Source: Adiantum capillus-veneris
Taxonomy: Eukaryota; Streptophyta; Polypodiopsida; Polypodiales; Pteridaceae
Direction: 5' to 3'
NCBI GenBank assembly: GCA_014529385.2
Contig: CM043942.1
Coordinates: 28,389,469-28,453,468, forward strand
Length of the DNA stretch: 64,000 bases
The position numbers and the translations under genes are program-made. Positions 35,941 to 45,740 of the stretch are shown in pieces. Position 1 is the first letter of the stretch; every line of letters starts with the position of its first letter. The notes beneath the pieces are model-generated. The model was not told where the DNA came from. It saw only the letters and a program-made list of their open reading frames with translations, and made no database searches.

Positions 35941-37571
35941 CTCTCCCAATCCTGCAAAGCTCGCATTTTCATTAGCCATGGTCTCCCTAGGATAAATGGG
36001 TAACCATTTCCTTTGCTAGACATGACATAGAAATACACTGCCTTCTTAATGCCAAAGGCCTGCACAAAGACATTTTTACAAATGCCTACACACCTAGCTT
36101 TGCTATTGTTTGCCATCTTGACTTTAATTTCAGGTGTCGCATGGATGTGCATGCCTAGTTTTTGCATGAGTCCCTCTGTCATGATGCAAATTTGTGCACC
36201 CCCATCCACTAGACCTTTCCTAACCAATCTTCCTTTGATGTAACAATCTAGCACAGGTATAATATCCTCATTCATTTCAGCATGTGCAATTTTTACAACA
36301 GGAACACTCTCTTTTATCTTTCTCCTAGTGCTAACTGCCTTCGTTGAATCCCTCCTAACTTGTGGGCATAATGCAAGAAACTGAAGCCATGAGATATCAG
36401 GACCCTTACCTCTCATGTCTTCCAATAGGTTGTATGGAGCCATACCATGTCCAAGAGGGAAGTCTTGGAGATTGATACGACGTCGAGTCCTCTTAGCTTC
36501 CTTGGTCTCCTTTGCCTTCTTGCCTCATCCATGGTCACTCTATAATGTGACACCTTCTTTCTCTTTCCCTTTTCCACGGCCACGCTTAATGCCATTTTCT
36601 TCCATGTCAGCCTCTTTTGAATTTGTCACCTCTACCACATGCACATTTGGGTCTGGCAAAGGTGGAACTCCTTGTGGAGGTGGTCTTGGTCCATTTGGTC
36701 TTTGTAGAAGCCTTGGTTGTTGACCAGTTCCTTCACCTGCATTCATCACTGGGTAATTCAAGTTAGGTCTCCCTGGCTCCCCACGGGGCCAAGGACAATT
36801 ATACATCCCATGTCCAGACTCACTGCAATTCCAACATTGTAAGACTCTCCTGGGTCGTGAATCTCTCTCTTCAGACGTCTTTGCTTGTCCCTTTGGACCT
36901 ACAGCTTGTGCAAGGTGAATTGACAAGCTGCTTAAAGATTCATTTAACTTCTCAATCACTTCCGCCCTTACCTCCGGAAGCTCCCTAGATGTTGATGCTT
37001 GTGACTTACCTTTGGGTCTAAGACCTTCTATTGGAACCTCTCCCCTTAGGCACTTGAGTTTCCTATACTTCTTGGAAGCTCTAATTTCAGCTGCATCATA
37101 GGTGGCAGGTGCATCCACCTCCACCTTTACCTTAAGATCAGGAAAGAGTCCAGCTATGAATCTCTCCTTCTTTAGAAATTCTGCACCATCACCAGGGTTA
37201 GCAACATTTCGTATCCATAGAGCCTAAAGACATATAAACTCTTGCTTGTACAAGTAGTAGTCATCTAAATCTTTTTGCTTATGAGAAACAATGTCTTGCC
37301 ATAGTTTTTGAGTGTTTTGGGGATCAAAGAAGTATCTCTTGAAATGATTCAAAACTTCTGTGTAATTCCCCTTAACTTCCTCAGGCAAAGAGTCAAACCA
37401 AGTGCTAGCATCTTTCCTAAGAACCACCTCAAACATTTCTATGCGCTCTTGATCAATTACTATCCTCTTGATACGGCAAGACATCTTGAAATTTGCTAAA
37501 AATAATTATGCATCCTCTCCAGGCTCTCCAAAGAAAAGAGGGTATCCGGACATTAGGCGTTGGCTTTCCAT
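35941..37571 (-). pseudogene. G2 copy 2 gag-protease, broken
   Basis: It starts MESQRLMSGYPLFFGEP at 37571. An in-frame TAA follows within 20 residues (GEDA-stop) and a TAG near 37230; the gag core (FKMSCRIKRIVIDQERIEMF) and QKLWQDIVSHKQK are recognisable. In contrast to copy 1 the zinc knuckle CWNCSESGHGMYNC is read through from upstream gag (36840 region). The protease core is again GLVDGGAQICIM (about 36210). The sequence is cut off at 35941. Confidence 0.9.
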
Positions 37572-37620
37572 TATTATGAAAGATTACAACACGAGTTGCA
37601 ACAAGGGATACAATAGAAAT

Positions 37621-38079
37621 TTAGAACCACTCGCCTGCAAATGAAGAAGTAAGAAAGTACCACTCTAGGTTTTCTTCTTCAGCTATCCAAGCTTCAATGA
37701 GGTCTCGATTTGTTTGATCAAAACAAAAGGGTAGACTATTTATGAGCTCTAAGAAGGGTTGAAATTCTTCAAAGCTAAGACGATATACAAAAATATCTAA
37801 AACTTCATTTTTTGGATCTAGAAGAGCAACCACGTCCCAAGTAATGAATTGCACTTGCTCTACAACTCCCAATGCACAAGCGGTTTGTATAAAAACTAGA
37901 TCTTCATGCTCGTCGAAGGCTGTGAGAAAGTAGAAATTGACTAGGAGCTCCTTTCCTTCGAGTTCCACATAGTCGGAATGATGCAACCTTCTCACAATTT
38001 CATAAAGAACATCCTCCTCAAGTCCAATCAAGCTTGCAAGATTTAAAGACTCCACTTGTGCTACAAAACTCCTAGACAA
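37621..38079 (-). CDS. G2 copy 2 leader ORF (family Lb, second member)
   Basis: A 152-codon intact frame ending about 50 bp before gag. It is acidic and leucine-rich, with GLEEDVLYEIVRRLHHSDY, FIQTACALGVVEQVQF and LSFEEFQPFLELINSLPF. It is paralogous to the ORF at 38126-38701: both share FIQ-x-x-CAL-x-[LV]-V-x-[RQ]-V-x-F and [LR]L-[ST]-F-x-EF-x-P-x-L-x-LINSLPF. The opening resembles the helical start of F-box-like proteins (LP/LE...V..RL), but this is weak. It is absent from G2 copy 1. Function unknown. Confidence 0.6.
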   Translation of the reverse strand: MSRSFVAQVESLNLASLIGLEEDVLYEIVRRLHHSDYVELEGKELLVNFYFLTAFDEHEDLVFIQTACALGVVEQVQFITWDVVALLDPKNEVLDIFVYRLSFEEFQPFLELINSLPFCFDQTNRDLIEAWIAEEENLEWYFLTSSFAGEWF

Positions 38080-38125
38080 AAACTCCTTAGGATTATGGTT
38101 AAATCATTCATAAGCATCAAGAGAT

Positions 38126-38701
38126 TTACAATGTCTCTATGAACAAAGTGTCATAGAAAGTAAAGAAAGATGAGAATTTATACAAATTTGCAATCTTCTC
38201 GATGCTCTCTTTATTAAGACAAGCCCTAAATAGCTCCCTATCTCCTTTGTTGAAAGTGAAAGGAAGACTATTAATAAGACGCAAATGAGGGAAGAATTCA
38301 CCAAATGTGAGTCTATGAAGCATGAACTCTGGCCGCAAGTTTCCTGAAGAGTCTTCCTCAATGGTGAAATGCACTCGCGAAACACCAAATTTCACTCTAT
38401 TTACCAATCTTAGGGCACACACTATTTGGATGAATGTACGGTCTTCCTTAGTGCCCAACAGCAAAAGGAAAATGGAATCCACACGCAGGACCTTTCGTCT
38501 TAGCTTCACCACCCTCTTGTTATGAGGGAGACGCTTTACTACCTGCTCCTGCAACTCAATCGGTAATAGTGCTAGATCTCTAAGGATTGAATTTTCACTG
38601 CACACACACTCCTTGTTAGAAAAAATGATCGTTTTTTTTATTTTTGTAACAAACGTGGACAAACAAAAAGCCAACATACACACTATTTTGTTTGGCTGCA
38701 C
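38126..38701 (-). CDS. G2 copy 2 leader ORF (family Lb, first member)
   Basis: A 191-codon intact frame upstream of its paralogue at 37621-38079. The shared body begins near residue 38 (NSILRDLALLPIELQEQVV) and includes FIQIVCALRLVNRVKF and RLTFGEFFPHLRLINSLPF. The first 35 residues (MLAFCLSTFVTKIKKT) look hydrophobic/basic and may not be native; a start near residue 30 is possible. The two frames being open next to a broken gag suggests either recent acquisition or selection. I do not recognise the family. Confidence 0.6.
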   Translation of the reverse strand: MQPNKIVCMLAFCLSTFVTKIKKTIIFSNKECVCSENSILRDLALLPIELQEQVVKRLPHNKRVVKLRRKVLRVDSIFLLLLGTKEDRTFIQIVCALRLVNRVKFGVSRVHFTIEEDSSGNLRPEFMLHRLTFGEFFPHLRLINSLPFTFNKGDRELFRACLNKESIEKIANLYKFSSFFTFYDTLFIETL

Positions 38702-38704
38702 TTC

Positions 38705-38930
38705 GTTTTAAAATAAAATGAACACATGTACATCAAAATAAGTGTGGTAGTTGATGAGAGGTAGAATGACAGGTTGTGGAGATGCAAGAATTTCCCCTGT
38801 TCTTTCAGCCCCAAACATAAACACCATACGCTCCTGAAAATGTATCTTTCTACTAAGTGCAATATTTATCATAATATGTGGTGTGAAGTAAAAAGGGAAA
38901 ATTTATGGGCCATTATCCATGCTCTATACA
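38705..38930 (-). pseudogene. G2 copy 2 leader ORF La second member, diverged
   Basis: On the minus strand FPFYFTPHIMINIALSRKI, FQERMVFMFGAERTGEI and PVILPLINYH align with the ORF at 26566-26784. A stop near the start (MDNGP-stop) breaks the frame. Confidence 0.55.
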
Positions 38931-38934
38931 TAAC

Positions 38935-39153
38935 CTAATTCCTAAAATAGAACAAAATATATACATCGAAACTAAGATCGTACTTAATGAGAGGCAAAAT
39001 AAAAGGATTTACCGAAGCGTTTATTTCGGCTAACCTAAGAGAACCTAAAATTCTACGAATTACGCGTTGAAATTGCAACTTAGTACTAACAATTATGTGT
39101 ACCTTTTGCCTTGCAATCGGAATGAAAGGATCATACAAATTCTCGTGATTCAT
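38935..39153 (-). CDS. G2 copy 2 leader ORF La first member
   Basis: A 72-codon frame starting MNHENLYDPFIPIARQKV. It differs from the ORF at 26806-27018 at few positions and has a slightly shifted end (YILFYFRN). Conservation between copies supports translation at the time of transposition. Confidence 0.5.
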   Translation of the reverse strand: MNHENLYDPFIPIARQKVHIIVSTKLQFQRVIRRILGSLRLAEINASVNPFILPLIKYDLSFDVYILFYFRN

Positions 39154-39208
39154 GCAAGCTACTTGATTATGCTAAAGGTTGAACCTTCACAAAACATACA
39201 CAAGCCGT

Positions 39209-39225
39209 CCTCCATGGGGGCACCA
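39209..39225 (-). promoter_or_regulatory. G2 copy 2 primer binding site
   Basis: Minus strand TGGTGCCCCCATGGAGG, the same position relative to the LTR as in copy 1 but with changes in the distal half. Confidence 0.7.
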
Positions 39226-39228
39226 ATT

Positions 39229-41806
39229 TGAGGCGGTCCAGGGCGGGCAACAAGAAGAGTGGCCTCTAAGCACCCTTCTAGGCTCCCGTGCTGCTCAATT
39301 GGGTTGGGGTTGGAAAAAATAGCAAACACACACACAAACCCGCAACCTAACCCTACACAAATTTGGGGCACCACCTAGTTTTAGATGCGAACTAGAACGC
39401 GTAGAGAGAGAGAGAGAGAGAGAGTGCTCGGGCTGCTTTGAAATGTATCGGCAGAGATCAAGCAAACACAATTATATATGTAAGAAAAAGAGGAAAGGGG
39501 GAGGGGGTGATTGTTGCACTAATACCTTCTTACAAATCTGTCATGACCAATGAAAGTGAGATTAGTATTTGTTCAACATAGCTTGAGTAAATTACACCAC
39601 AACACATCACAAGAAAAGCCACCCCAATCACTGTCTTAAAGCCAGGGGAGTCCTCTCCACCCTGTCGCCCTCTTACAGTATGTGGGATTTATGGCTAAAT
39701 TGATGACAACACCTAGAGACAAGCTATCAAGAACTTTAAAAAAAACACCAAGACACTTACACATCATTGTTGTCCATTACTTCACGTTGGAAGAGAGACA
39801 AAGTATCCAAGATTACTCCAAATCCACCCTCCTTGATTCAGCAAATGTTGTGCTCACACTAGTAGGAGAAAGGATAGATTTCCTACTCTCAATTAAATGA
39901 TCACTCTCTCTTACAATGGCATAGAGTTCCCTTGCTAATCACCCCTAATACAACACATGTATATGCATAAGACAATGAGCTTCCACTCAAGAGCTCCTTC
40001 TAGAGAGGTTGAGCTTGGATTCTCAAGCTATAGCATAGTGCTCTTTCTTATGACTCCCCCCTTTTTGTGCTAGCTACACCCTCCTTTTATAGCAATTTTG
40101 AGGGTTAGGGTTACTCCTCTAACCATGGTTGGGTTAGATTTTCAGCACTTATCTAATTTCTTTTTCTTGGAATTATCAAGAAGTTGGTGTGGATAGATGA
40201 AGAAGAGAGAGAGGAGAGAAGTGGAGGTGATAGGACTTTTCATAGTAGATTAATGTTAGTAAATTAGTAGAGTTAGTATTTTTATTGATTTACAAATGGA
40301 ATTGGATATTTACAATGGGAGTATCCATGTAGGATACAAATAAAGAAGAAAAAAATCTTAATAGGTAAGAAAACATGGATTTCTTACAATGTTGATGCTC
40401 CAACTGTCTTGAGTAGGGTCAATTTTGACGCTTGTTGACGGTCCACTAGCTTTGACGGTACGTTTTTTTCACTCTTGACATTCCTTTGGGAGCCAAGGTA
40501 ATTGAATATGAGTAATCAATCACCATGATGCTGTATTTCAAGAGAAGAGGCTGAATTTTGTGGTTTTTTTATAGATATGGGTAATATGGATGAGGAAAAA
40601 TGAGACTAAGAGGTCAATTTTGGAATGGAAGTGTGTGTAGGAGACATGAGTTCACCATGTTTTCTCTTATTTTTCAAGGTTGAGAAGAAGTGAGTAGGGT
40701 GCAGAGAGAAGTGGTGAGAGAGGTGGGGATGATGAGTGGAGAAGTGTGTGTGAAAGAGGAAAATGATAAAGTGGAAGAGGGAGTGTGGCTGCATAGCATG
40801 GGCAAACTGGGGTCCACCAATAAAATCATAGCTCAGAGCTCGTAGCTTAAAAAAATATGAAAAAATTTGAGGTAAAATTTCAGCTCACGAACTACAACTT
40901 TTGTTTGTATCACCTTTTCAAATTCGGGGAGCATGTGATCTTTAAAAATTCAGCAAAACCGACTGTTTTTTCCACTGCACAAAGTCCTTGTGAGGTCCTT
41001 CTTTGGATGATTCTTTTGAATACCTCCAAGAGTGAGCTCCCCATGGTACATGCATGCATTCCACATACCCTGACCTTATTTGGTAGGTCTATAATTGAAG
41101 ATATTATTGAGATCATGATATAAGTGAATAGTACAACTAAGAAAATCAAATATTGAGGGGTCTAAAAAAATATATACATGTCAAATATAAATAATATAGG
41201 TGGAAAAAATATAAAGGGGTCAAAATAAATCTCTCTCATTATAAGTCTACCATAAAAAGATGAATATTTTAGGTGGTCTAATTTATGAGAGTAATAGAGA
41301 ATAGATGTAGGAAGGAAAAAATCACAATAGTGAAAAAATATACACATAAATAGAACTAGTTTTTTTGGATTTTTGTTGGGATGGAGTTACACCAAAAATA
41401 AGAGAAGCTTGCATGAAATTATTTTTATATGGAATAAAGAGTATGCAAAATGGTAAGAAAAAATATGGTAATGGTGAGTCAATGTACATAGCATAAATAA
41501 CACACCATAGGTAGAAATATTTAAATAAATACCAAAATAATTATGAATAATCCTTTTATTTAGGCCCTATATACAATGAAATATTTACACACAAATGGGC
41601 CATAAAATTTTTTTATTATTTTTTTTTTTTGGCTCAACTACCCTAGTGACTAGCTAACTGAGGGTTTTTAAGAAAATATGGAGAAAGTCCCTAACTCACA
41701 CATGCCTATGTACAGTGAAATGGTAGGGATAACCAAAATGTTTGAGGAATTTGATAGGGTGAGGTAGCTTACTATGGAAATTATGGAAAGCGAAAAAACG
41801 GCTATC
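39229..41806 (-). mobile_element. G2 copy 2 LTR (2578 bp)
   Basis: Begins TGAGGCGGTCC and ends GGCTATCA in plus orientation. It resembles the full-length LTR at 18597 in size, though the central 39.3-40.7 kb part is more diverged. A GA run lies at 39404-39424. The open frames in it are shared LTR sequence and not genes. Confidence 0.92.
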
Positions 41807-42576
41807 AGTATGTACACCCTCTCCAAGAACATATCAAAATTTCCCTTTCAATCTCCTCTCAAGAATCTTTTATTCTTGACATGCATGTTTTCAAGGAACC
41901 CTCTTTCGCCACTTATGGGATCGTTGATACCCATTGTCATTAGAAAAGCCTAAAATCCTACAATTATATCCCTTGGCAATCTTGGCACCCTACTCACCAG
42001 AAGATTTCTTTTATTCTCTTAGAGCTTAGGAGGTACATTATTAGGGAAAGCTCCCTTTCAGGCTTTATCTCTATTCATAACCTCTTCTATACTAGGTTTA
42101 GAGAAAAAGGATATCCCTCCCCCTTGTTGAAAACTTGCTTTTCTCTACCTTTCCTACAATCTAAGACCCTCTCTCCTTCAAATAGTGTCCAAAACCAAAC
42201 CTTCTCCTACCATCATCAAGATTCCTTTCTCACCTCTAATCCACCATCTCAACTTATCTCGTTCCATTACCCAACCCCTCACTAATTTGCTTAAATCCAA
42301 CACGGACCTCGCACACTTGCCTAGACCTTTGATATGTTGGATGAATGCGCCCAATCTCGGAACCCTTCTCTCTAAACCCCCTTCTTCTTTCCGCTCAACC
42401 TCCCCCCCCCCCCCCCCCCAAAGGAATTCCACTCGTATTTGACAAAACCTTACCTCAACTAACTTGACCTCATGTATATATGCAACCCCTCTAAACTCCA
42501 TCCATTCCCTAAGCTAAGTCAAATTCCTTTGTTGACTAGTCCCTTTCCTGTACAATTTTTCCACTCCTTTTAATAC
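41807..42576 (+). mobile_element. Penelope-like element fragment, copy 2, left part
   Basis: Plus-strand reading from the LTR edge gives ESFILDMHVFKEPSFATYG, a stop, then LKSYNYIPWQSWHPTHQK, ELRRYIIRESSL, FREKGYPSPLLK, then a shifted frame with IPFSPLIHHLNLS and NAPNLGTLLSKP (42240-42390). This follows the Penelope-like pattern: FLD-x-x-[IV]-x-K near the end of the RT, then Y-I-P-x-x-S-x-HP, RGYP, and a later NLR-x-LL. A GIY-YIG endonuclease was not found. C18 run at 42402-42419. It is cut at 42576 by CACTA element C and resumes at 50652. Confidence 0.72.
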
Positions 42577-42790
42577 CACTATGACATTTGGAGCACATTA
42601 CCGCTCAGATAGACGCACAAAAACAGAGGAAAAGTTCAAGTCAAAAAATCTCAGAGGCGGTAATGCTGGAGTCAATGCTCGCGGTAATGGTCCTTCAGCA
42701 ATGCACGCGGTAATCGGTCCGGCTATATTTTCGGGCTTATTTCCGCAGGCGTTACAGCAATAATTACTGCAAGCATTACCGTGCACATGA
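42577..42790. repeat. Element C left terminal repeat and subterminal motif array
   Basis: After the CACTATG end, the motif GCGGTAAT occurs at 42597-42604 (inverted), 42657-42664, 42681-42688 and 42707-42714, with partial copies to about 42780. These are the likely binding sites of the TNPA-like protein, by analogy with En/Spm. Confidence 0.8.
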
Positions 42791-42915
42791 GTATTAAAAA
42801 AAAAAAAGCAGATGACCATTTGGATGGTCCTTGGTAGGACCCATCTAAATGGTCATTTGCCTTTTTTTTCCTATACATTTAATAAATAAAAAAACAACAA
42901 TTTCATTGCACAAAA

Positions 42916-43117
42916 ACTTTGGGCCAAAATCAAATGTTTAATTATATTGGAGAAATTGTTCATTACAAAATTGCCCAAATAGGCGATGCATGGCAGCTAT
43001 ACAACTATGGCCAAAAGAAGACTTTGGACCAAAATTAAGTGTTTAATTATATTGGATATTACAAAATTGCCCAAATAGGCGATACATGGGGGCTATACAA
43101 CTGTGGCCAAAAGAAGA
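42916..43117. repeat. Tandem duplication, two ~100-bp units
   Basis: 'actttgggccaaaat...' from 42916 is repeated from 43021 as 'actttggaccaaaat...', including 'attgcccaaataggcgat'. It lies between the subterminal array and the TNPA-like gene. Confidence 0.9.
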
Positions 43118-43139
43118 CGGACCCAAAACCACTTGGAGG

Positions 43140-44618
43140 ATTGAGCTACTCGGATCCTGGGACCTCTCGAGGGACTCCCTGACTCTGGAAAAGAAAAAAT
43201 CAACAAAACCTTTAATTAATACAAATGGATACATAATTCTGCATGCACTTATTTTAAAAAAAAGTTCACACTTACAGGCTGTAGTGTACGACATGCATTT
43301 TCAAATTCTTCGCGATTGATTTTGTTGTTTTCATACAGCCAGCACCATGTCTGATATTCGGAGTGGCTCTCTCTATATCTTTGGATCTCTCGGCTTGGGC
43401 GGGTCATAGTAATGTTTTGCTATATATCAATTAAAAAATATCACAAACCTAACCTTATTACCACAAATTAAATCAATTCAAATGAAAATACGCGCACTCA
43501 CAAATTTATCTTTCCATGCTTCTTTTCTGCCCGAGCCGTAATGCATGGGCGTTTGTTGCGCCCTCGCCTCCACCTATCGAGTGTGCGCCCTAGCACCTGC
43601 CGCTCTCTCGTCCTCCAGCTCACCGTGGGCTTTCTCCCACTCCTCGTCGTGAACATTTTCAGGGGGATAGTTGTGACCCTCAGATTCAAATGTTCGCTTT
43701 GCTGCCCTCCGCACACTGGACTTCTTATTTTTCAAGAAATTCTTGACGTACTCCTCGAGCCACTCCCTGGAGAACTCTTCCACTTCCGGATTAGGGAACC
43801 GTGAGCAATGTCGTTTGAATGTACATCAAGTCGGCTGGGTCCTGATCTTTGAAAGATTTAAAGCAATCTTGGTATGTTGAGTGGATCAGCTCGTTAAGGT
43901 GCCCTCGAAATGTCCTCCCCAAAGAGGAATCTAGATCCACCTCCCCCCCTCGATGTATATAATAGTAGTAGCCACGAGCGTCCAGGGCGGGAGCCTCGCC
44001 GTCTTCATCCTCATGTGGAGCTCCAAGGGGTGAGCGAGGAGGTCGGGGTGTAAGAGGAGGTGAATCTGTAGCACTGCCCCCTCCACCACCAAAGCAGCAT
44101 AAGCCACTACCTCGACGAGAGCGTGAGCCACCACTACGGGAACAGCGCTGGCCACCCAAATAGCGTTGGCCTGAGCCCGAACCGCTGGGTGGTGTAGGCG
44201 ACGGAGAACTCGACGGTGCAGGCGTGGATCGCTGCGAATGCAAGGCGGAGGGAGCTATGGGGGTGACGGGGAAGTCGAGGGTAAGGTGGAGGGAGGCGCT
44301 GTGGGAGGCACACTTTACACGATCGGAGTGCCGGCGCCCGGTGTCGCAAGCAGTGAGAGCCCATAGGCAGCCAACTGTGCGGGTGTGTACAGCCCCAGAA
44401 GACTCTACTGCGAGGATAGCCACTCTGCTTAGGCACGGTATGCCCTCTCGAGGTTAGGGTCGTGTACTGCATCTCGGAACCATCTAAAGCCGAAGGTGGA
44501 TTGTGGCTGGTGGGAGGAAGACTACAAGTAGTAAGCATCACAAGCGTCCTCGTAAGAGAGGCCCCCGGAGAGAAAGTCCTCTATGGATCGATAGCCGGGC
44601 GTGGAAGAGGATGCCATA
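43140..44618 (-). pseudogene. Element C TNPA-like gene, multi-exon
   Basis: It starts MASSSTPGYRSIEDFLSGG at about 44618. A Ser/Pro/Gly-rich linker with Arg (44.0-44.4 kb) leads to LIHSTYQDCFKSFKDQDP (about 43890), VEEFSREWLEEYVKNFLKN (43780), SSVRRAAKRTF, WEKAHGELEDERAAG (43620) and a basic end near KHGKINL (43500). After an intron with GTGAGT comes ITMTRPSREIQRYRESHSE and WCWLYENNKI (43430-43300), then GTAAGT and a short last exon. Order and motifs match the copies at 13.4 and 15.8 kb. It resembles plant En/Spm TNPA/Ptta proteins. A stop early in exon 1 (YYL-stop) and frame changes make function doubtful. Confidence 0.72.
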
Positions 44619-44766
44619 TCCTATAATTTCACAAAAAAAGGGACCCTAATTAACATTGGATTCTAGTCAAAGTGAGATTCTTTATTGCATAGGATTCCTC
44701 CCTGCATAGGATTCCTTTTATCTCCTATTTAAGAAATGGTTTGTGTGCTTTTTTTTTTTGCATCCA

Positions 44767-44811
<45 letters not shown>

Positions 44812-44959
44812 TGTGCTTCTAATTAATCTATTGTGTGTGTGCGTTAGTGTGTGGCAAAGAAACTAATCTAGCGTGTGTGTGTGTTGGACTTTAATCTACC
44901 GTTGGGCTTCTCCTTGACCATTGGGGTCTTAATCAACATCATCGCACACCCACATGGAG
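44619..44959. other. Element C intergenic region with GT microsatellite
   Basis: It holds a GT array at 44773-44809 and no gene. With the following palindromic array it forms the shared upstream region of the two divergent genes. Confidence 0.6.
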
Positions 44960-45358
44960 GTATGTTTTGGTATGCTTGTAACGCATGCACACTAATGCAA
45001 GCATTAGTGTGTGCTTGTAACGCATGCACACACTAATGCTTGCATTAGTGTGTGATTGTGCACAAATTAGTGTGTGAAAACACATTAATTTGTGCACAAT
45101 CATACGCTAATGCAAGCATTAGTGTGTGTGTATAATACATGCACACACTAATGCTTGCATTAGGGTGTGCTTGTGCATGCATTAGTGTGTGCTTGTAACG
45201 CATGCACGCACTAATGCGGGCATTAGTGTGTGATTGTGCATAAAATAGTGTGTGAAAACACACTAATTTGTGCACAATCACACACTAATGCAAGCATTAG
45301 TGTGTGTATAATGCATGCACACACTAATGCTTCCATTAGTGTGTGATTGTGCACAAAA

Positions 45359-45365
<7 letters not shown>
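44960..45365. repeat. Palindromic tandem array of CACTAATGC/GCATTAGTG
   Basis: The strings acactaatgc and gcattagtgt alternate more than a dozen times, together with 'attgtgcacaaattagtgtg' and its reversed partner. A higher-order unit of roughly 190 bp is repeated about twice (from about 45030 and about 45215). The array can fold into large cruciforms. It sits midway between the divergent TNPA-like and TNP2-like genes. Confidence 0.88.
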
Positions 45366-45400
<35 letters not shown>

Positions 45401-45467
45401 GTGTACAATGTGTGTGCATGTGTGTGTGTGTGTGTGTGTGTATGTGTTTGTGTGTATGTGTGTGTGT
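45361..45467. repeat. GT microsatellite
   Basis: An interrupted GT array follows the palindromic array and precedes the transposase gene. Confidence 0.97.
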
Positions 45468-45669
45468 AGAAGAACGAGAAGAAAGAGAGAGAGCTCGAGC
45501 ACGTACAGTCGTGACCTCGATCGCTTGGATATGGTGGGGATGGAGATGAAGAGAGTAATAGAGCTTGGAGATGCAGAGGGAAACAGGCCCGCGCAGAGAA
45601 GGAGCTCGTTTTTTAATTTTTGGCATTCAATTTCGCGGGGGCACGTATATGCCCCCTTTATATAAAAAT

Positions 45670-45740
45670 TTTGCTGTAAATTTTACCGCGTCTATTACCA
45701 CCTCTTTTTCCGCGCATGTTACCGCGTGTATTACGCAAAA
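45670..45740 (+). promoter_or_regulatory. Internal cluster of CACTA motif upstream of transposase
   Basis: Within 70 bp are 'ttttaccgcgtctattacc', 'ttccgcgcatgttaccgcg' and 'tgtattacgc', variants of the GCGGTAAT subterminal motif in inverted orientation. The place, about 170 bp before the first transposase exon, suggests a promoter site where the TNPA-like protein could act; this is inferred. Confidence 0.55.

Larger units (their letters stand above)
35941..41806 (-). mobile_element. G2 copy 2, truncated (5' LTR, leader ORFs, gag-protease only)
   Basis: The same family as 18597-28700. Present are one LTR (39229-41806), primer site, leader ORFs and gag-protease. Homology starts abruptly at 35941 ('ctctcccaatcctgcaaagc', also at 24841), inside the protease region; pol and the second LTR are gone. 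On the right the LTR ends at 41806 against a Penelope-like element. Confidence 0.92.

Noticed and set aside
38126-38701. Lb ORFs as host F-box proteins
   Set aside because: Only the first helix is vaguely similar; no clear F-box or repeat domain is visible, so no name is given.
43791-44423. 210-codon minus frame as an independent Ser/Pro-rich protein
   Set aside because: Its C-terminal part continues into the TNPA-like blocks and it belongs to that multi-exon gene.
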